Shown piece by piece: positions 1-8,097 of a stretch of 64,000 nucleotides of DNA. The notes under the pieces are model-generated. The model searched no databases. It had not been told where the DNA came from and saw only the letters and a program-made list of their open reading frames with translations. Numbering within the stretch: position 1 is the first letter of the stretch; each line of letters starts with the position of its first letter. The stretch lies in the NCBI RefSeq assembly GCF_019599145.1, contig NZ_CP080647.1:8804001-8868000 (forward strand), read 5' to 3'. This stretch comes from Streptomyces akebiae. Its GTDB lineage: Bacteria > Actinomycetota > Actinomycetes > Streptomycetales > Streptomycetaceae. Position numbers and translations under genes: made by a program.

Positions 1-1669
1 CATCTCCCGCACCACCTCCGACTTCTACGTCGCCTCCCGGACCGTCGGACCCCGCCTCAACGCGGCCGCGATCAGCGGCGAGTACCTCTCCGCCGCCTCC
101 TTCCTCGGTATCGCCGGCCTCGTCCTCGTCCAGGGCCCCGACATGCTCTGGTACCCGGTCGGCTACACCGCCGGCTACCTCGTCCTCCTGCTCTTCGTCG
201 CCGCCCCGCTGCGCCGCTCCGGCGCGTACACGCTGCCCGACTTCGCCGAGGCCCGGCTCGCCTCCAAAACCGTACGACGGCTCGCGGGGGCCTTCGTCGT
301 CGGCGTCGGCTGGCTCTACCTCCTGCCCCAACTGCAGGGCGCCGGACTGACGTTGAACGTGCTCACCGACGCCCCCGAGTGGCTCGGCGGTGTCATCGTC
401 GCCGTCGTCGTCTCCGCCACCGTCGCCGCCGGCGGTATGCGCAGCATCACCTTCGTCCAGGCCTTCCAGTACTGGCTCAAGCTCACCGCCCTCCTCGTCC
501 CCGCCCTCTTCCTGGTCCTCGCCTGGCAGGGCGACGGCGCCCCCCGGCACGCCTTCGACGAGCCCGCGACCTTCCGCGAACAACGCGTCGTCCGCGTCGA
601 CGAGACCCTCGACCTGAAGCTCGGCGGCCCGCTCACCGTCACCGCCACCGGCACCATCGACGGCCGCCGCTACGACAACCGGCGCGTGGACCTGCCCACC
701 GGCACCCACCGCATCGACCGGGGCACCCGCCTGACCTTCACCGAGGGCGACCCCGTCCCCGTCGCCGACCGAGGCACCAACGGCGGCATGTCCACCTCGC
801 TCGCCGCCGGCCGCGAGGAACGCCCCCTGTACGCCACCTACGGGCTGATCCTCGCCACCTTCCTCGGCACCATGGGCCTGCCCCACGTCGTCGTCCGCTT
901 CTACACCAGCCCGGACGGTGTCGCCGCCCGCCGCACCACGGTCGTCGTCCTCGGCATGATCGGCGCCTTCTACCTCCTCCCCCCGATCTACGGAGCACTC
1001 GGCCGCCTCTACGCCCCCGACCTCACCCTCACCGGCGACGCCGACGCGGCCGTCCTCCTGCTCCCGGACCGCATGATCGGCGGCCTCGGCGGCGACCTGC
1101 TCGGCGCGCTGGTCGCGGGCGGCGCCTTCGCCGCCTTCCTGTCCACCGCCTCAGGACTGACCATGGCCGTCGCCGGCGTGCTCACCCAGGACGTGCTGCC
1201 CGCCCGGGGCGTACGGCACTTCCGGCTCGCCGCGGTCCTCGCCATGGCGGTGCCGCTCGCCGCGAGCGTCCTGGTCGGCGGGCTGCCCGTCGCCGACGCG
1301 GTCGGCCTCGCCTTCGCCGTCTCGGCCTCCTCGTTCTGCCCGCTGCTCGTCCTCGGCATCTGGTGGCGGCGCCTCACCCCGCCGGGTGCCGCGGCCGGCA
1401 TGCTCGTCGGAGGCGGAGCGGCCCTCCTCGCGGTCGCCGCGACCATGGCCGGTTATCCCGGCACCGGCACCCTGCACGCCCTGCTGGCCTGGCCCGCCCT
1501 CTGGTCCGTACCGCTGGGCTTCCTCACGATGGTCCTGGTGTCCCTGGCCACCCCCGGCAAGGTCCCGCCCGAGACACCGGCGATCCTGGCCCGCTTCCAC
1601 CTCCCGGAGGAACTCGTCGGCGGCCGGACCCGCGCGGCGACCAAGGAGATCGAACTGTGGCGGCGGTGA
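1..1669 (+). CDS. sodium:solute symporter (SSS family, acetate/monocarboxylate type), 5' partial
   Basis: The reading frame is open from base 2 with no start codon in the window, so the N terminus lies upstream. The first visible residues (TSDFYVASRTVG, then SGEYLSAASFLGIAGLV) are the conserved first helices of ActP/MctC-like cation:monocarboxylate symporters. Many hydrophobic helices follow (for example FYLLPPIYGALG and TASGLTMAVAGVLTQDVL). The family imports acetate, pyruvate or propionate with Na+ or H+ across the cytoplasmic membrane. A polar stretch of about 80 residues (bases ~555-810) sits between two helices and is probably a loop outside the cell. The LytS-like kinase 110 bases downstream on the same strand is a known partner of such carriers, so carboxylate sensing is likely. 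The substrate cannot be fixed from sequence alone. Confidence 0.9.
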   Translation, partial: ISRTTSDFYVASRTVGPRLNAAAISGEYLSAASFLGIAGLVLVQGPDMLWYPVGYTAGYLVLLLFVAAPLRRSGAYTLPDFAEARLASKTVRRLAGAFVVGVGWLYLLPQLQGAGLTLNVLTDAPEWLGGVIVAVVVSATVAAGGMRSITFVQAFQYWLKLTALLVPALFLVLAWQGDGAPRHAFDEPATFREQRVVRVDETLDLKLGGPLTVTATGTIDGRRYDNRRVDLPTGTHRIDRGTRLTFTEGDPVPVADRGTNGGMSTSLAAGREERPLYATYGLILATFLGTMGLPHVVVRFYTSPDGVAARRTTVVVLGMIGAFYLLPPIYGALGRLYAPDLTLTGDADAAVLLLPDRMIGGLGGDLLGALVAGGAFAAFLSTASGLTMAVAGVLTQDVLPARGVRHFRLAAVLAMAVPLAASVLVGGLPVADAVGLAFAVSASSFCPLLVLGIWWRRLTPPGAAAGMLVGGGAALLAVAATMAGYPGTGTLHALLAWPALWSVPLGFLTMVLVSLATPGKVPPETPAILARFHLPEELVGGRTRAATKEIELWRR

Positions 1670-1779
1670 GGGGCACCGCGCCGGGGACGGCGGCCGGACC
1701 GACCGACCTGACGCGGCACGAGAAAACGAGAAGGGAACCCACGGCCGGTGAGCGGTGTACCACATGCGGGAGGTGAGCG

Positions 1780-3012
1780 ATGAGCGGTGAAGTGACCGGC
1801 TTCCTGGCCGGGTTCTGCGTGGCCGTGCTCCCGCTGCTCGCGGCCGGCTTCTGGCTCGGCCGCCGTACGGCACACCCACGCAACAGCCTCGGCGGGCTCG
1901 GCACACCCGTCGAGCACGCCACCTTCCAGACCCTGCACACCGCCACCCTCGCCGCGCCCCCGCTGCGCGCCGGCCTCACGGAGGAGACGGCCCGCAGATC
2001 GGCCAAGCGGCTGCGCACCCTGCTCGGCACGGACGCGCTCTGCCTCACCGACCACGAGTCGGTCCTCGCCTGGGAGGGCGTCGCGGAGCACCACCGCGCC
2101 GAGATCATGGGACGCCTGGCGGGCCCCCTGGAGACCGGCCGGGGCGAGGCCTTCCGGCTGACCTGCGACATCATCGACTGCCCCGTGCGCTGGGCGGTGG
2201 TCGCCCCCCTCACGGTCGACGACCGCGTCCACGGGGCGCTCGTCGCCTGCGCGCCCCGCGAGTCCGCCGTCCTCGTCCGGGCGGCCGGCGAGGTCGCCCG
2301 CTGGGTCTCCGTCCAGCTCGAACTGGCCGATCTCGACCAGTCCCGCACCCGCTTGATCGAGGCCGAGATCAAGGCCCTGCGCGCCCAGATCTCCCCGCAC
2401 TTCATCTTCAACTCGCTCGCGGTGATCGCCTCGTTCGTCCGCACCGACCCCGAGCGCGCCCGCGAGCTGCTGCTGGAATTCGCCGACTTCACCCGCTACT
2501 CGTTCCGCAGACACGGCGACTTCACCACCCTCGCCGACGAACTCCACGCCATCGACCACTACCTGGCACTGGTCCGGGCCCGCTTCGGCGACCGGCTCTC
2601 GGTCACGCTCCAGATAGCCCCCGAGGTCCTGCCGGTCACCCTGCCCTTCCTGTGCCTCCAGCCCCTCGTGGAGAACGCGGTGAAGCACGGCCTCGAAGGC
2701 CGTTCCGTGACCGCCGCGGGCAAGAGCCACATCAGCATCACCGCGCAGGACGCCGGAGCCGAGGCGCTCGTCGTCATCGAGGACGACGGCGTCGGCATGG
2801 AACCCGACGTGCTCCGCCGCATCCTCGCCGGCGAGACCAGCCCCTCCGGCGGCATAGGCCTCAGCAACGTCGACGAGCGGCTCCGCCAGGTGTACGGCGA
2901 CGACCACGGCCTGGTCATCGAGACCGCGGTGGGCGCGGGCATGAAGATCACCGCCCGGCTGCCCAAATACCAGCCGGGCGTACACCCGGACGGGGGAATA
3001 CCCCGGACCTGA
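1780..3012 (+). CDS. LytS/YehU-family sensor histidine kinase
   Basis: 410 residues. One N-terminal hydrophobic segment (about residues 5-25) is followed by a GAF-like region (about 45-180), the His_kinase domain with the LytS phosphoacceptor signature QISPHFIFNSL near residue 205, and an HATPase_c domain with N box LVENAVKHGLEG and G boxes DDGVGM and GGIGLSNV. It should autophosphorylate on the H of SPHFIFN and signal to a LytTR-type response regulator, which is not in the window and may lie upstream of the symporter. The ATG at 1780 has a GGGAGGTGAGCG ribosome site. It probably senses the substrate or flux of the adjacent symporter; that link is inference from gene order. Confidence 0.9.
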   Translation: MSGEVTGFLAGFCVAVLPLLAAGFWLGRRTAHPRNSLGGLGTPVEHATFQTLHTATLAAPPLRAGLTEETARRSAKRLRTLLGTDALCLTDHESVLAWEGVAEHHRAEIMGRLAGPLETGRGEAFRLTCDIIDCPVRWAVVAPLTVDDRVHGALVACAPRESAVLVRAAGEVARWVSVQLELADLDQSRTRLIEAEIKALRAQISPHFIFNSLAVIASFVRTDPERARELLLEFADFTRYSFRRHGDFTTLADELHAIDHYLALVRARFGDRLSVTLQIAPEVLPVTLPFLCLQPLVENAVKHGLEGRSVTAAGKSHISITAQDAGAEALVVIEDDGVGMEPDVLRRILAGETSPSGGIGLSNVDERLRQVYGDDHGLVIETAVGAGMKITARLPKYQPGVHPDGGIPRT

Positions 3013-3021
3013 GGATCACCG

Positions 3022-3045
3022 CGGCTCGACCCATGGGTTGAGCCG
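3022..3045. terminator. bidirectional hairpin between convergent genes
   Basis: CGGCTCGACCC (3022-3032) pairs with GGGTTGAGCCG (3035-3045), 11 bp with one G-U pair. It lies between the stop of the sensor kinase (+) and the stop of the small membrane protein (-). Confidence 0.6.
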
Positions 3046-3056
3046 ACGGCTGCGCC

Positions 3057-3212
3057 TCAGGTGCGCGACGCCACCATGCCCAGCGTCAGCAGGCCCAGGA
3101 CGACCCAGCCGAACCACAGCCAGCCGTTGCTGCCGAGGGTCACCGAGTAGGCAGTCACCATGACCAGCCCACCGACGGTGAGCACCCCCATGGCCTTCGT
3201 CGAACCGGGCAT
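3057..3212 (-). CDS. small membrane protein, 51 aa, unknown function
   Basis: The ATG at 3212 is preceded by AAAGGGTGTCGCG, a good ribosome site; the frame is open further upstream but those codons look non-coding. The product has two hydrophobic segments (about residues 9-25 and 31-47, with the core WLWFGWVVLGLLTLGMV) and little else, so it should be a two-helix inner-membrane protein. It lies 22 bases after the kinase stop codon at 3235 and may be read on the same message. I do not recognise a named family. Confidence 0.7.
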   Translation of the reverse strand: MPGSTKAMGVLTVGGLVMVTAYSVTLGSNGWLWFGWVVLGLLTLGMVASRT

Positions 3213-3234
3213 CGCGACACCCTTTCTCAGGTCC

Positions 3235-5235
3235 TCAGGCTTCTTCTCCCTCCATGGTGCCCCCAGTGGCGGAAATGACAGTGCAGACGACGAAATGTGC
3301 TCCCTTTTTCCAGCCGTCCTCGCTGACCCAGAAACCGGTGCCGGTCCGGCCGGGCTCATAGCCGTACTGCTGCGGCGGCAGGTTCTTCTTGCAGGCGGCG
3401 CGAGCCTGCTCCTGGGCATCGCCGTAGGTGGTGCCGGGACTCATCTCGTGGAACCCGAGCACCTTCTCGTCGTGACGCTCCTGGCAGGAGACCAGCCGGA
3501 TCTTGTTGCTGGAGATCGTGTCGAGGCAGTCCTGCTTCTGCAGGGTGGCCACGTCGACGAGCACCGTCTCACCCACCGTCCGGTACTCACCGATCGGCCC
3601 GTACACCGGCCTGCGCTCGCCCAGCAGCAGACAGGCGACCCGATGCCCGGCCGCGTCGAAACCGTCGTCGGTCGGCACCACGGCGTGGGAGCGGACGTCC
3701 ACGAGCCTCTCCCGGGCCTCCACCGTGAGCTGCTCGCACCGGGCCGCTCCGCCCGTGCGGGCGTCCTCGGCGGACGACGCCTCGTAGGAGGCCATCACCT
3801 GTCCGTCCATCGAGGGCCCCGCGCACCCGGGCACGATCCGAAGCCCGGCCGCGTCCGCGAAGGGGGTGTCGGTCCAGGTGACGTCGACGCAGTCGCCGTC
3901 CTTCAGCGGCTCGGTCAGCCCCACGGTCCTGCCGTACGGCAGCGCCGCGCTCCCGCTGCCTCCGCCGCCGAGGCCGTCCGTCAGCTCCTTCATGGTGCCC
4001 ACGGCGTACCAGGTCCCGCCGACGACCAGAGCGAGACCGAGGGTGGTGGCCACGCCGGCGAGCAGGGCCCGGCTGCGGTGCCGACGGTGATGTCCACCGG
4101 CGCCCGCCGCTCGGTGCTCCGCCGGGGACCAGCCGTCCGCGGGTCCCTGTGCTTCTCGGGCCCCCTCTCCTCCGGGCTCGCCGTGTCCACCGTGTCCACC
4201 GTGTCCACCGTGTCCACCGTGTGCGCTGTGCCCAGCCGACGGCGCGTACCACGGTGTCTCGTGCGCGTCCGGCGGGACGAGGGGGTGTTCGTAATCCGCA
4301 GTGTGCGTCGGCTCGCTCGCCCACTGCGGTTGCGAGCCGAGGTCGGGCGCGGTGTGGGGGTGGGCCTGGGGGGTGACGATCGCGGAGAGCGCCGCCTCGG
4401 TCTCGGCGGCGGTGATCCGGCGTCCGGGGTCCTTGGTGAGCATGGCGGCCAGCACCGGTTCCAGCGCACCCGCCCGCAGCATGGGACGCGGCTGCTCCAG
4501 AACCACGGCGGTGAGCGCCGCGATCTCCGAGTCGCGGTCGAAGGGCCCGTACCCCTCGACGGCGTGGTAGAGCGTGCAGCCCAGCGAGAACAGGTCGGAC
4601 GCGGCGGTCGGCGGCCCGCCCTGCGCCCGCTCGGGTGCCAGATACCCGGCGGTCCCGACCAGGACATGGGTCCTGGTGTACCGGGTCTCCTGGGTGTCGG
4701 GCTGGACGGAGATGCCGTAGTCGGTGAGGAGGACACGTGCGTACGGCGATCCGGTGCGGTCCGGTGCGAGCAGGATGTTGGCCGGCTTGACGTCCCGGTG
4801 CATGACGCCGCGTTCGTGCCCGGCGGTCAGCGCGTCCAGCACGGCGAGACCGATCCGGGCGCACTCGGCGGGTGCGAGGGCGCCGCGCAGCGTTACCAAC
4901 GCCTTCAGGTCGAGAGCGCCCGGCACGTACTCCATGACGATCCACGGCAGCGCGTCGTGTTCCAGGACGTCGTGCACGGTGACCACATTCGGGTGGTCGC
5001 GCAGTCCGGCGGCGTGCCGGGCCTCCGCGCGGGCGCGGGCCACCCGGGCGGCGCGTTCCTGCTCGGCCTCGCCCGGATGGCGGAACACGATCTCCTTGAG
5101 CGCCACCTCGCAGTCCAGCTGACGGTCGTGCGCCAGCCAGACATGGCCCATGCCGCCGCTGCCCAGCCGGTTCAGCAGGAGATAGCGGTCGGCGATGACC
5201 CGGCCGGCTCCCGAATGCGGTGCTCCTGACTGCAA
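3235..5235 (-). CDS. Hanks-type serine/threonine protein kinase, membrane-anchored
   Basis: 666 residues. The N-terminal kinase domain (about 17-285) shows the glycine loop GSGGMG (25-30), ATP lysine K47 (ALKEIV), catalytic HRDVKPAN (D148), a DYG in place of DFG (172-174) and APE (200-202). A Gly/His tandem stretch (GGH repeats near 338-352) and a disordered linker lead to one membrane helix (about 389-412) and a C-terminal outer domain with cysteines, which carries no PASTA repeats. It should phosphorylate cytoplasmic targets in response to a signal outside the cell. The start is TTG at 5235 with GGGAGTGACCG upstream. It begins 16 bases after a PASTA-containing lipoprotein gene and is probably its operon partner. 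Confidence 0.92.
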   Translation of the reverse strand: MQSGAPHSGAGRVIADRYLLLNRLGSGGMGHVWLAHDRQLDCEVALKEIVFRHPGEAEQERAARVARARAEARHAAGLRDHPNVVTVHDVLEHDALPWIVMEYVPGALDLKALVTLRGALAPAECARIGLAVLDALTAGHERGVMHRDVKPANILLAPDRTGSPYARVLLTDYGISVQPDTQETRYTRTHVLVGTAGYLAPERAQGGPPTAASDLFSLGCTLYHAVEGYGPFDRDSEIAALTAVVLEQPRPMLRAGALEPVLAAMLTKDPGRRITAAETEAALSAIVTPQAHPHTAPDLGSQPQWASEPTHTADYEHPLVPPDAHETPWYAPSAGHSAHGGHGGHGGHGGHGEPGGEGAREAQGPADGWSPAEHRAAGAGGHHRRHRSRALLAGVATTLGLALVVGGTWYAVGTMKELTDGLGGGGSGSAALPYGRTVGLTEPLKDGDCVDVTWTDTPFADAAGLRIVPGCAGPSMDGQVMASYEASSAEDARTGGAARCEQLTVEARERLVDVRSHAVVPTDDGFDAAGHRVACLLLGERRPVYGPIGEYRTVGETVLVDVATLQKQDCLDTISSNKIRLVSCQERHDEKVLGFHEMSPGTTYGDAQEQARAACKKNLPPQQYGYEPGRTGTGFWVSEDGWKKGAHFVVCTVISATGGTMEGEEA
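4183..4218 (+). repeat. 9-bp tandem repeat inside the kinase gene
   Basis: Four exact copies of GTGTCCACC, encoding Gly-Gly-His repeats on the minus strand. Such in-frame microsatellites change length by slippage, here in the linker between the kinase domain and the membrane helix. Confidence 0.85.
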
Positions 5236-5251
5236 CGGTCACTCCCAGGGT

Positions 5252-6802
5252 TCAGATCCACATGAACCGGGCCGGTTCCTGGACGGGTGCGCCCGGTGCC
5301 CCCGAATCGCTCGGATTCCCCGGACTCCCCGGGTCGTCGGACGGCGGATCCCCGGTTGGGTCGGGAGCGCTCGTGGGGAGGTCGGGGGGCGGGCCGCTCT
5401 CCTCCGGCGGAGTCGGATCGGGGTCGGGAGTGGTCGGCGGCCTGGTCGATCGCGTGGGGCTGGAGGGTGCCGAGGGCACGGTGGATGTGGGAGCGGAGGT
5501 GGGGGTGGGGTTCGGTGAAGGCCGCTCGGAGGACTGGGAGGGTGACGGTGTGAGGGACGTACCACCCGTGGGCGGGGGAGTGGTGGATTCCGTGGGCGAC
5601 GACACGTCGTCCGTGGGGGAGGAGCCTTCGTCCGAGGGTGTCGTGCCCGGGTCCGTCGGCGTCGAACTGTCCTGAGTCGGCGATCCGCCCGACGAGGAAC
5701 CGTCCGAGGACGAACCGCCCGGGTCCGAGGGCTCTGTCGGCCCCGGATCCGTGCCCGTGGACCCGCCGTCCGAGTCCGATCCGCCGTCCGAGTCCGACCC
5801 GCCGCCCGGTACCGAGCCGCCGTCCGAGCCCGATCCGTCGGTGCCGTTCGCGGAAGTGCTGCCCGGCCACTCCACGTGCAGCGCCACCGCGTCGCCGAAC
5901 TGCAGCTCGGCGCCCGGCCCGGGACTCGACCCGGTCACCGGCGCGTCACCCGGCGGCATCTCGGCGCCCTCGACCGTCACCGCCAGGCCCTTCTCCGCCA
6001 TGGCCGCGCTCGCCTCGCCGAAGGTCATCCCCCGTACCTTCGGCACGGCCTGCCGCGCACGCGTGTCGAACGTCGTGTCGGACTCGCCCGTGGTGCCGAC
6101 CTCCCGGTTGATGCCCCGGTCCGGGTCCTCGACGTCGACGAGCTTGATCTCCTTCAGCTGCTGGGGCGCGGGCTTGACGACGACCAGCGAGGCCTTGTCG
6201 TAGTTCTCCCACTTCTCGTTGTCGCCCGTGAACTCCACCTTGATCCGGTGCGGGTCCGCGGCGAACGAGCGCAGCGGATTTCCGCAGCTGCACTTGACGG
6301 CCGGCAGCCCCTGGTCGTCCACCAATGCCGCGATCCCGGCTTCCAGCAGCGCGTCGAAGGGGACGGCCCTGCCCTTCTTGTAGTCGTGGTTCTTCACGAG
6401 GGTGTCGTGGCGCAGAAGAACAGGCGTGAGGTCGTCGAGATAATCCGGGATGCGGTCGACCCCGACCCCGACGATCCGGGCCCATTCCTGAGCCTTTTTC
6501 GTGTTCTCGGGTGCGGTGAGGAAATCCTCCAGCTTGCCGACGTCGCAGATCTTCGGTTTCCGTGAGCCCCCGTACAGGCCGGGGGTGCTGCCCTGCTGGA
6601 GACCGCTGTGCGGCTCCAGTGACCGCAGGTCGGGCTGGTCCCGGCCGAGCCGCTCGCCCTCGTCGAAGAAGGGGGCGAGGGACGGTACCCCTGCGGCCAC
6701 CGCCGTCACCGCGAGCAGTGACGGGGCCGACTCGCCGCAGCCGCTGAGAACCAGTACGCCCACCAATAGCAAACATGTTCGCAAGCGCGCGCGAATTGTC
6801 AT
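5252..6802 (-). CDS. lipoprotein with DUF6777-like domain, PASTA domain and Ser/Pro/Gly-rich tail
   Basis: 516 residues. The ATG at 6802 follows GGGGGAGCGGTC; residues 1-22 are a lipoprotein signal ending in the lipobox LVLSGC (Cys22). Residues ~25-245 resemble the actinobacterial DUF6777 family (motifs PGLYGG, LRHDTLVKNHDYKKG, CSCGNPL). A PASTA domain follows (about 255-315: VPKVRGMTFGEASAAMAEKG). The last ~190 residues are low-complexity Ser/Gly/Asp/Pro/Thr, as in wall-spanning stalks. PASTA domains bind peptidoglycan fragments and usually form the sensor part of Ser/Thr kinases. The gene directly precedes such a kinase (16-base gap), suggesting the sensor and the kinase are split over two proteins. 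The DUF assignment is from memory of the family. Confidence 0.8.
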   Translation of the reverse strand: MTIRARLRTCLLLVGVLVLSGCGESAPSLLAVTAVAAGVPSLAPFFDEGERLGRDQPDLRSLEPHSGLQQGSTPGLYGGSRKPKICDVGKLEDFLTAPENTKKAQEWARIVGVGVDRIPDYLDDLTPVLLRHDTLVKNHDYKKGRAVPFDALLEAGIAALVDDQGLPAVKCSCGNPLRSFAADPHRIKVEFTGDNEKWENYDKASLVVVKPAPQQLKEIKLVDVEDPDRGINREVGTTGESDTTFDTRARQAVPKVRGMTFGEASAAMAEKGLAVTVEGAEMPPGDAPVTGSSPGPGAELQFGDAVALHVEWPGSTSANGTDGSGSDGGSVPGGGSDSDGGSDSDGGSTGTDPGPTEPSDPGGSSSDGSSSGGSPTQDSSTPTDPGTTPSDEGSSPTDDVSSPTESTTPPPTGGTSLTPSPSQSSERPSPNPTPTSAPTSTVPSAPSSPTRSTRPPTTPDPDPTPPEESGPPPDLPTSAPDPTGDPPSDDPGSPGNPSDSGAPGAPVQEPARFMWI

Positions 6803-6831
6803 GACCGCTCCCCCCGCGGTTTCCCCCGTCA

Positions 6832-6852
6832 CCCCGCAGAGGATATGCGGGG
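6832..6852 (-). terminator. hairpin downstream of the CtaG-like gene
   Basis: CCCCGCA (6832-6838) pairs with TGCGGGG (6846-6852) around a 7-base loop. It lies between the CtaG-like stop and the lipoprotein start; it could also belong to the lipoprotein leader. Confidence 0.4.
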
Positions 6853-6921
6853 CTCACGCATCATGCTACTGAAGGGCAAAGCCTTTCCGCCAAGAGAAAA
6901 GGAAAGGGGCACGGTTGTGTG

Positions 6922-6965
6922 GCCAAAGAAAAAAATGGGGACACGACCGACAAGAAAAAGAAATG
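6922..6965. other. A-rich direct repeat in an intergenic gap
   Basis: The plus strand carries two A-tracts, each ending in ATGGGG (AAAAAAATGGGG near 6927-6938 and AAGAAATGGGG near 6957-6967). This is strikingly AT-rich against the surrounding GC-rich DNA. On the transcribed minus strand it gives U-rich RNA just after the CtaG-like stop codon, so it may aid termination or act as an upstream element for the lipoprotein promoter. Confidence 0.4.
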
Positions 6966-6969
6966 GGGC

Positions 6970-7914
6970 TCAGCGACTACGTGCGTCGAGTGAGGCGAGG
7001 TAGGCGTTGTACGCCTCCAGTTCCTTGTCGCCGTCCCGGTCGGCCGCCCGGTCCGTGCGCCGGGCCTGCCGCTGCTCGGAGTTGTACCACTGGAAGAGCA
7101 GCGCCAGCAGCACGAGCACCGAGGGGATCTCGCTGAAGGCCCAGGCGATGCCGCCGGCCGCGTTCTGGTCGGCGAGCGCGTCGATGCCGAGCGAGGCGGG
7201 CGGGTTCTCGTACGTCTTGACCATCGGGGCGGACGCCATCATCAGCGCGATGCCGAAGAAGGCGTGGAAAGGCATGCCCGCGAACAGCTCCAGCATCCGC
7301 ATCAGATACCCGGGCCGGTGCGGGCCCGGGTCCACGCCCATGATCGGCCAGAAGAAGAACAGCCCGACCAGCAGGAAGTGCGTCATCATCACGATGTGTC
7401 CCGGCGTCGACCCCATCAGGAAGTCGAACAACGGCGTGAAGTACAGCCCGTACAGGCTCGCGATGAACATCGGGATCGTGAACGCCGGATGCGTGACGAT
7501 CTTCATGTACCAGCTGTGCAGGAACATCAGCAGCAGCTCGCGCGGTCCCTTGCGTCCCTTCCCCGCCACCGGCAGCGCCCGCAGCGCCAGGGTGACCGGC
7601 GCCCCCAGCAGCAGCATGATCGGCGCCAGCATGCTGATCACCATGTGCTGCACCATGTGCACGCTGAACATGACCATGCCGTAGTCGTTCAGCCCGGTGC
7701 ACGTCACCAGCATCACCAGCAGCACACCCACGACGAACGCGATCGTCCGCCCCACCGGCCACTTGTCCCCGCGGCGCACGAGCCGTACGACTCCCCAGGC
7801 GTAGAGCCCGAGGCCCACCAGGCACGCGATCAGGAAGAACGGATCCGCCGACCACGAGAGCCCTCGCCCGAGAGTGAAGGGCAAAAGCCCCGTCCCATGC
7901 CCGCTGTGATCCAT
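6970..7914 (-). CDS. cytochrome c oxidase assembly protein, CtaG (caa3) family
   Basis: 314 residues; ATG at 7914 with AGGAG eight bases upstream. The N terminus is His-rich (MDHSGHG) and about eight hydrophobic segments follow. Family signatures include FSVHMVQHMVISMLAPIMLLLGAP (helix with metal-binding histidines), MMTHFLLVGLFFFWPI and MPFHAFFGIALM. Proteins of this type are membrane copper-handling factors that support aa3/caa3 oxidase maturation. It stands alone: no oxidase subunit genes are nearby. The charged C terminus should lie in the cytoplasm. Confidence 0.88.
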   Translation of the reverse strand: MDHSGHGTGLLPFTLGRGLSWSADPFFLIACLVGLGLYAWGVVRLVRRGDKWPVGRTIAFVVGVLLVMLVTCTGLNDYGMVMFSVHMVQHMVISMLAPIMLLLGAPVTLALRALPVAGKGRKGPRELLLMFLHSWYMKIVTHPAFTIPMFIASLYGLYFTPLFDFLMGSTPGHIVMMTHFLLVGLFFFWPIMGVDPGPHRPGYLMRMLELFAGMPFHAFFGIALMMASAPMVKTYENPPASLGIDALADQNAAGGIAWAFSEIPSVLVLLALLFQWYNSEQRQARRTDRAADRDGDKELEAYNAYLASLDARSR

Positions 7915-7972
7915 CCGCCGGCTCCTGTTTCGTGGGGGTTGAGCGCTGTACGTCCGCCCCAAGACTAGAACC

Positions 7973-8000
7973 GCCCCCGGTCACGATCATGACCGGGGGC
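7973..8000. terminator. strong hairpin after pfkA
   Basis: A perfect 11-bp stem: GCCCCCGGTCA (7973-7983) and TGACCGGGGGC (7990-8000) with a 6-base loop. It lies about 100 bases past the pfkA stop and upstream of the CtaG-like start, so it most likely ends the pfkA message. Confidence 0.7.
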
Positions 8001-8014
8001 AGAGCAGCCGACCT

Positions 8015-8062
8015 CAGGGGCGCGGGGAACTGCGCGACCAGCCACGAACCACCCGCAGCCGA
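8015..8062. repeat. Streptomyces-type intergenic repeat, copy 1
   Basis: Contains GGGGCGCGGGGAACTGCGCG and ends in CCCGCAGCCG. An inverted copy with the same 21-base core and the same CCCGCAGCCG end occurs at 18784-18832. I recall this sequence as widespread between genes in streptomycetes; its function is unknown. Confidence 0.75.
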
Positions 8063-8097
8063 CGAACCACCTGCTGAACCGAGCTCCTAGTCGGAAC

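Noticed and set aside
1453..2985. Minus-strand open frame of 510 codons opposite the LytS kinase
   Set aside because: The opposite strand encodes an intact histidine kinase with all boxes; this frame has no motifs.
3160..5229. Plus-strand open frame of 689 codons opposite the Ser/Thr kinase
   Set aside because: The minus strand carries all kinase motifs; the plus frame is Arg/Gly/Val-rich without any recognisable motif.
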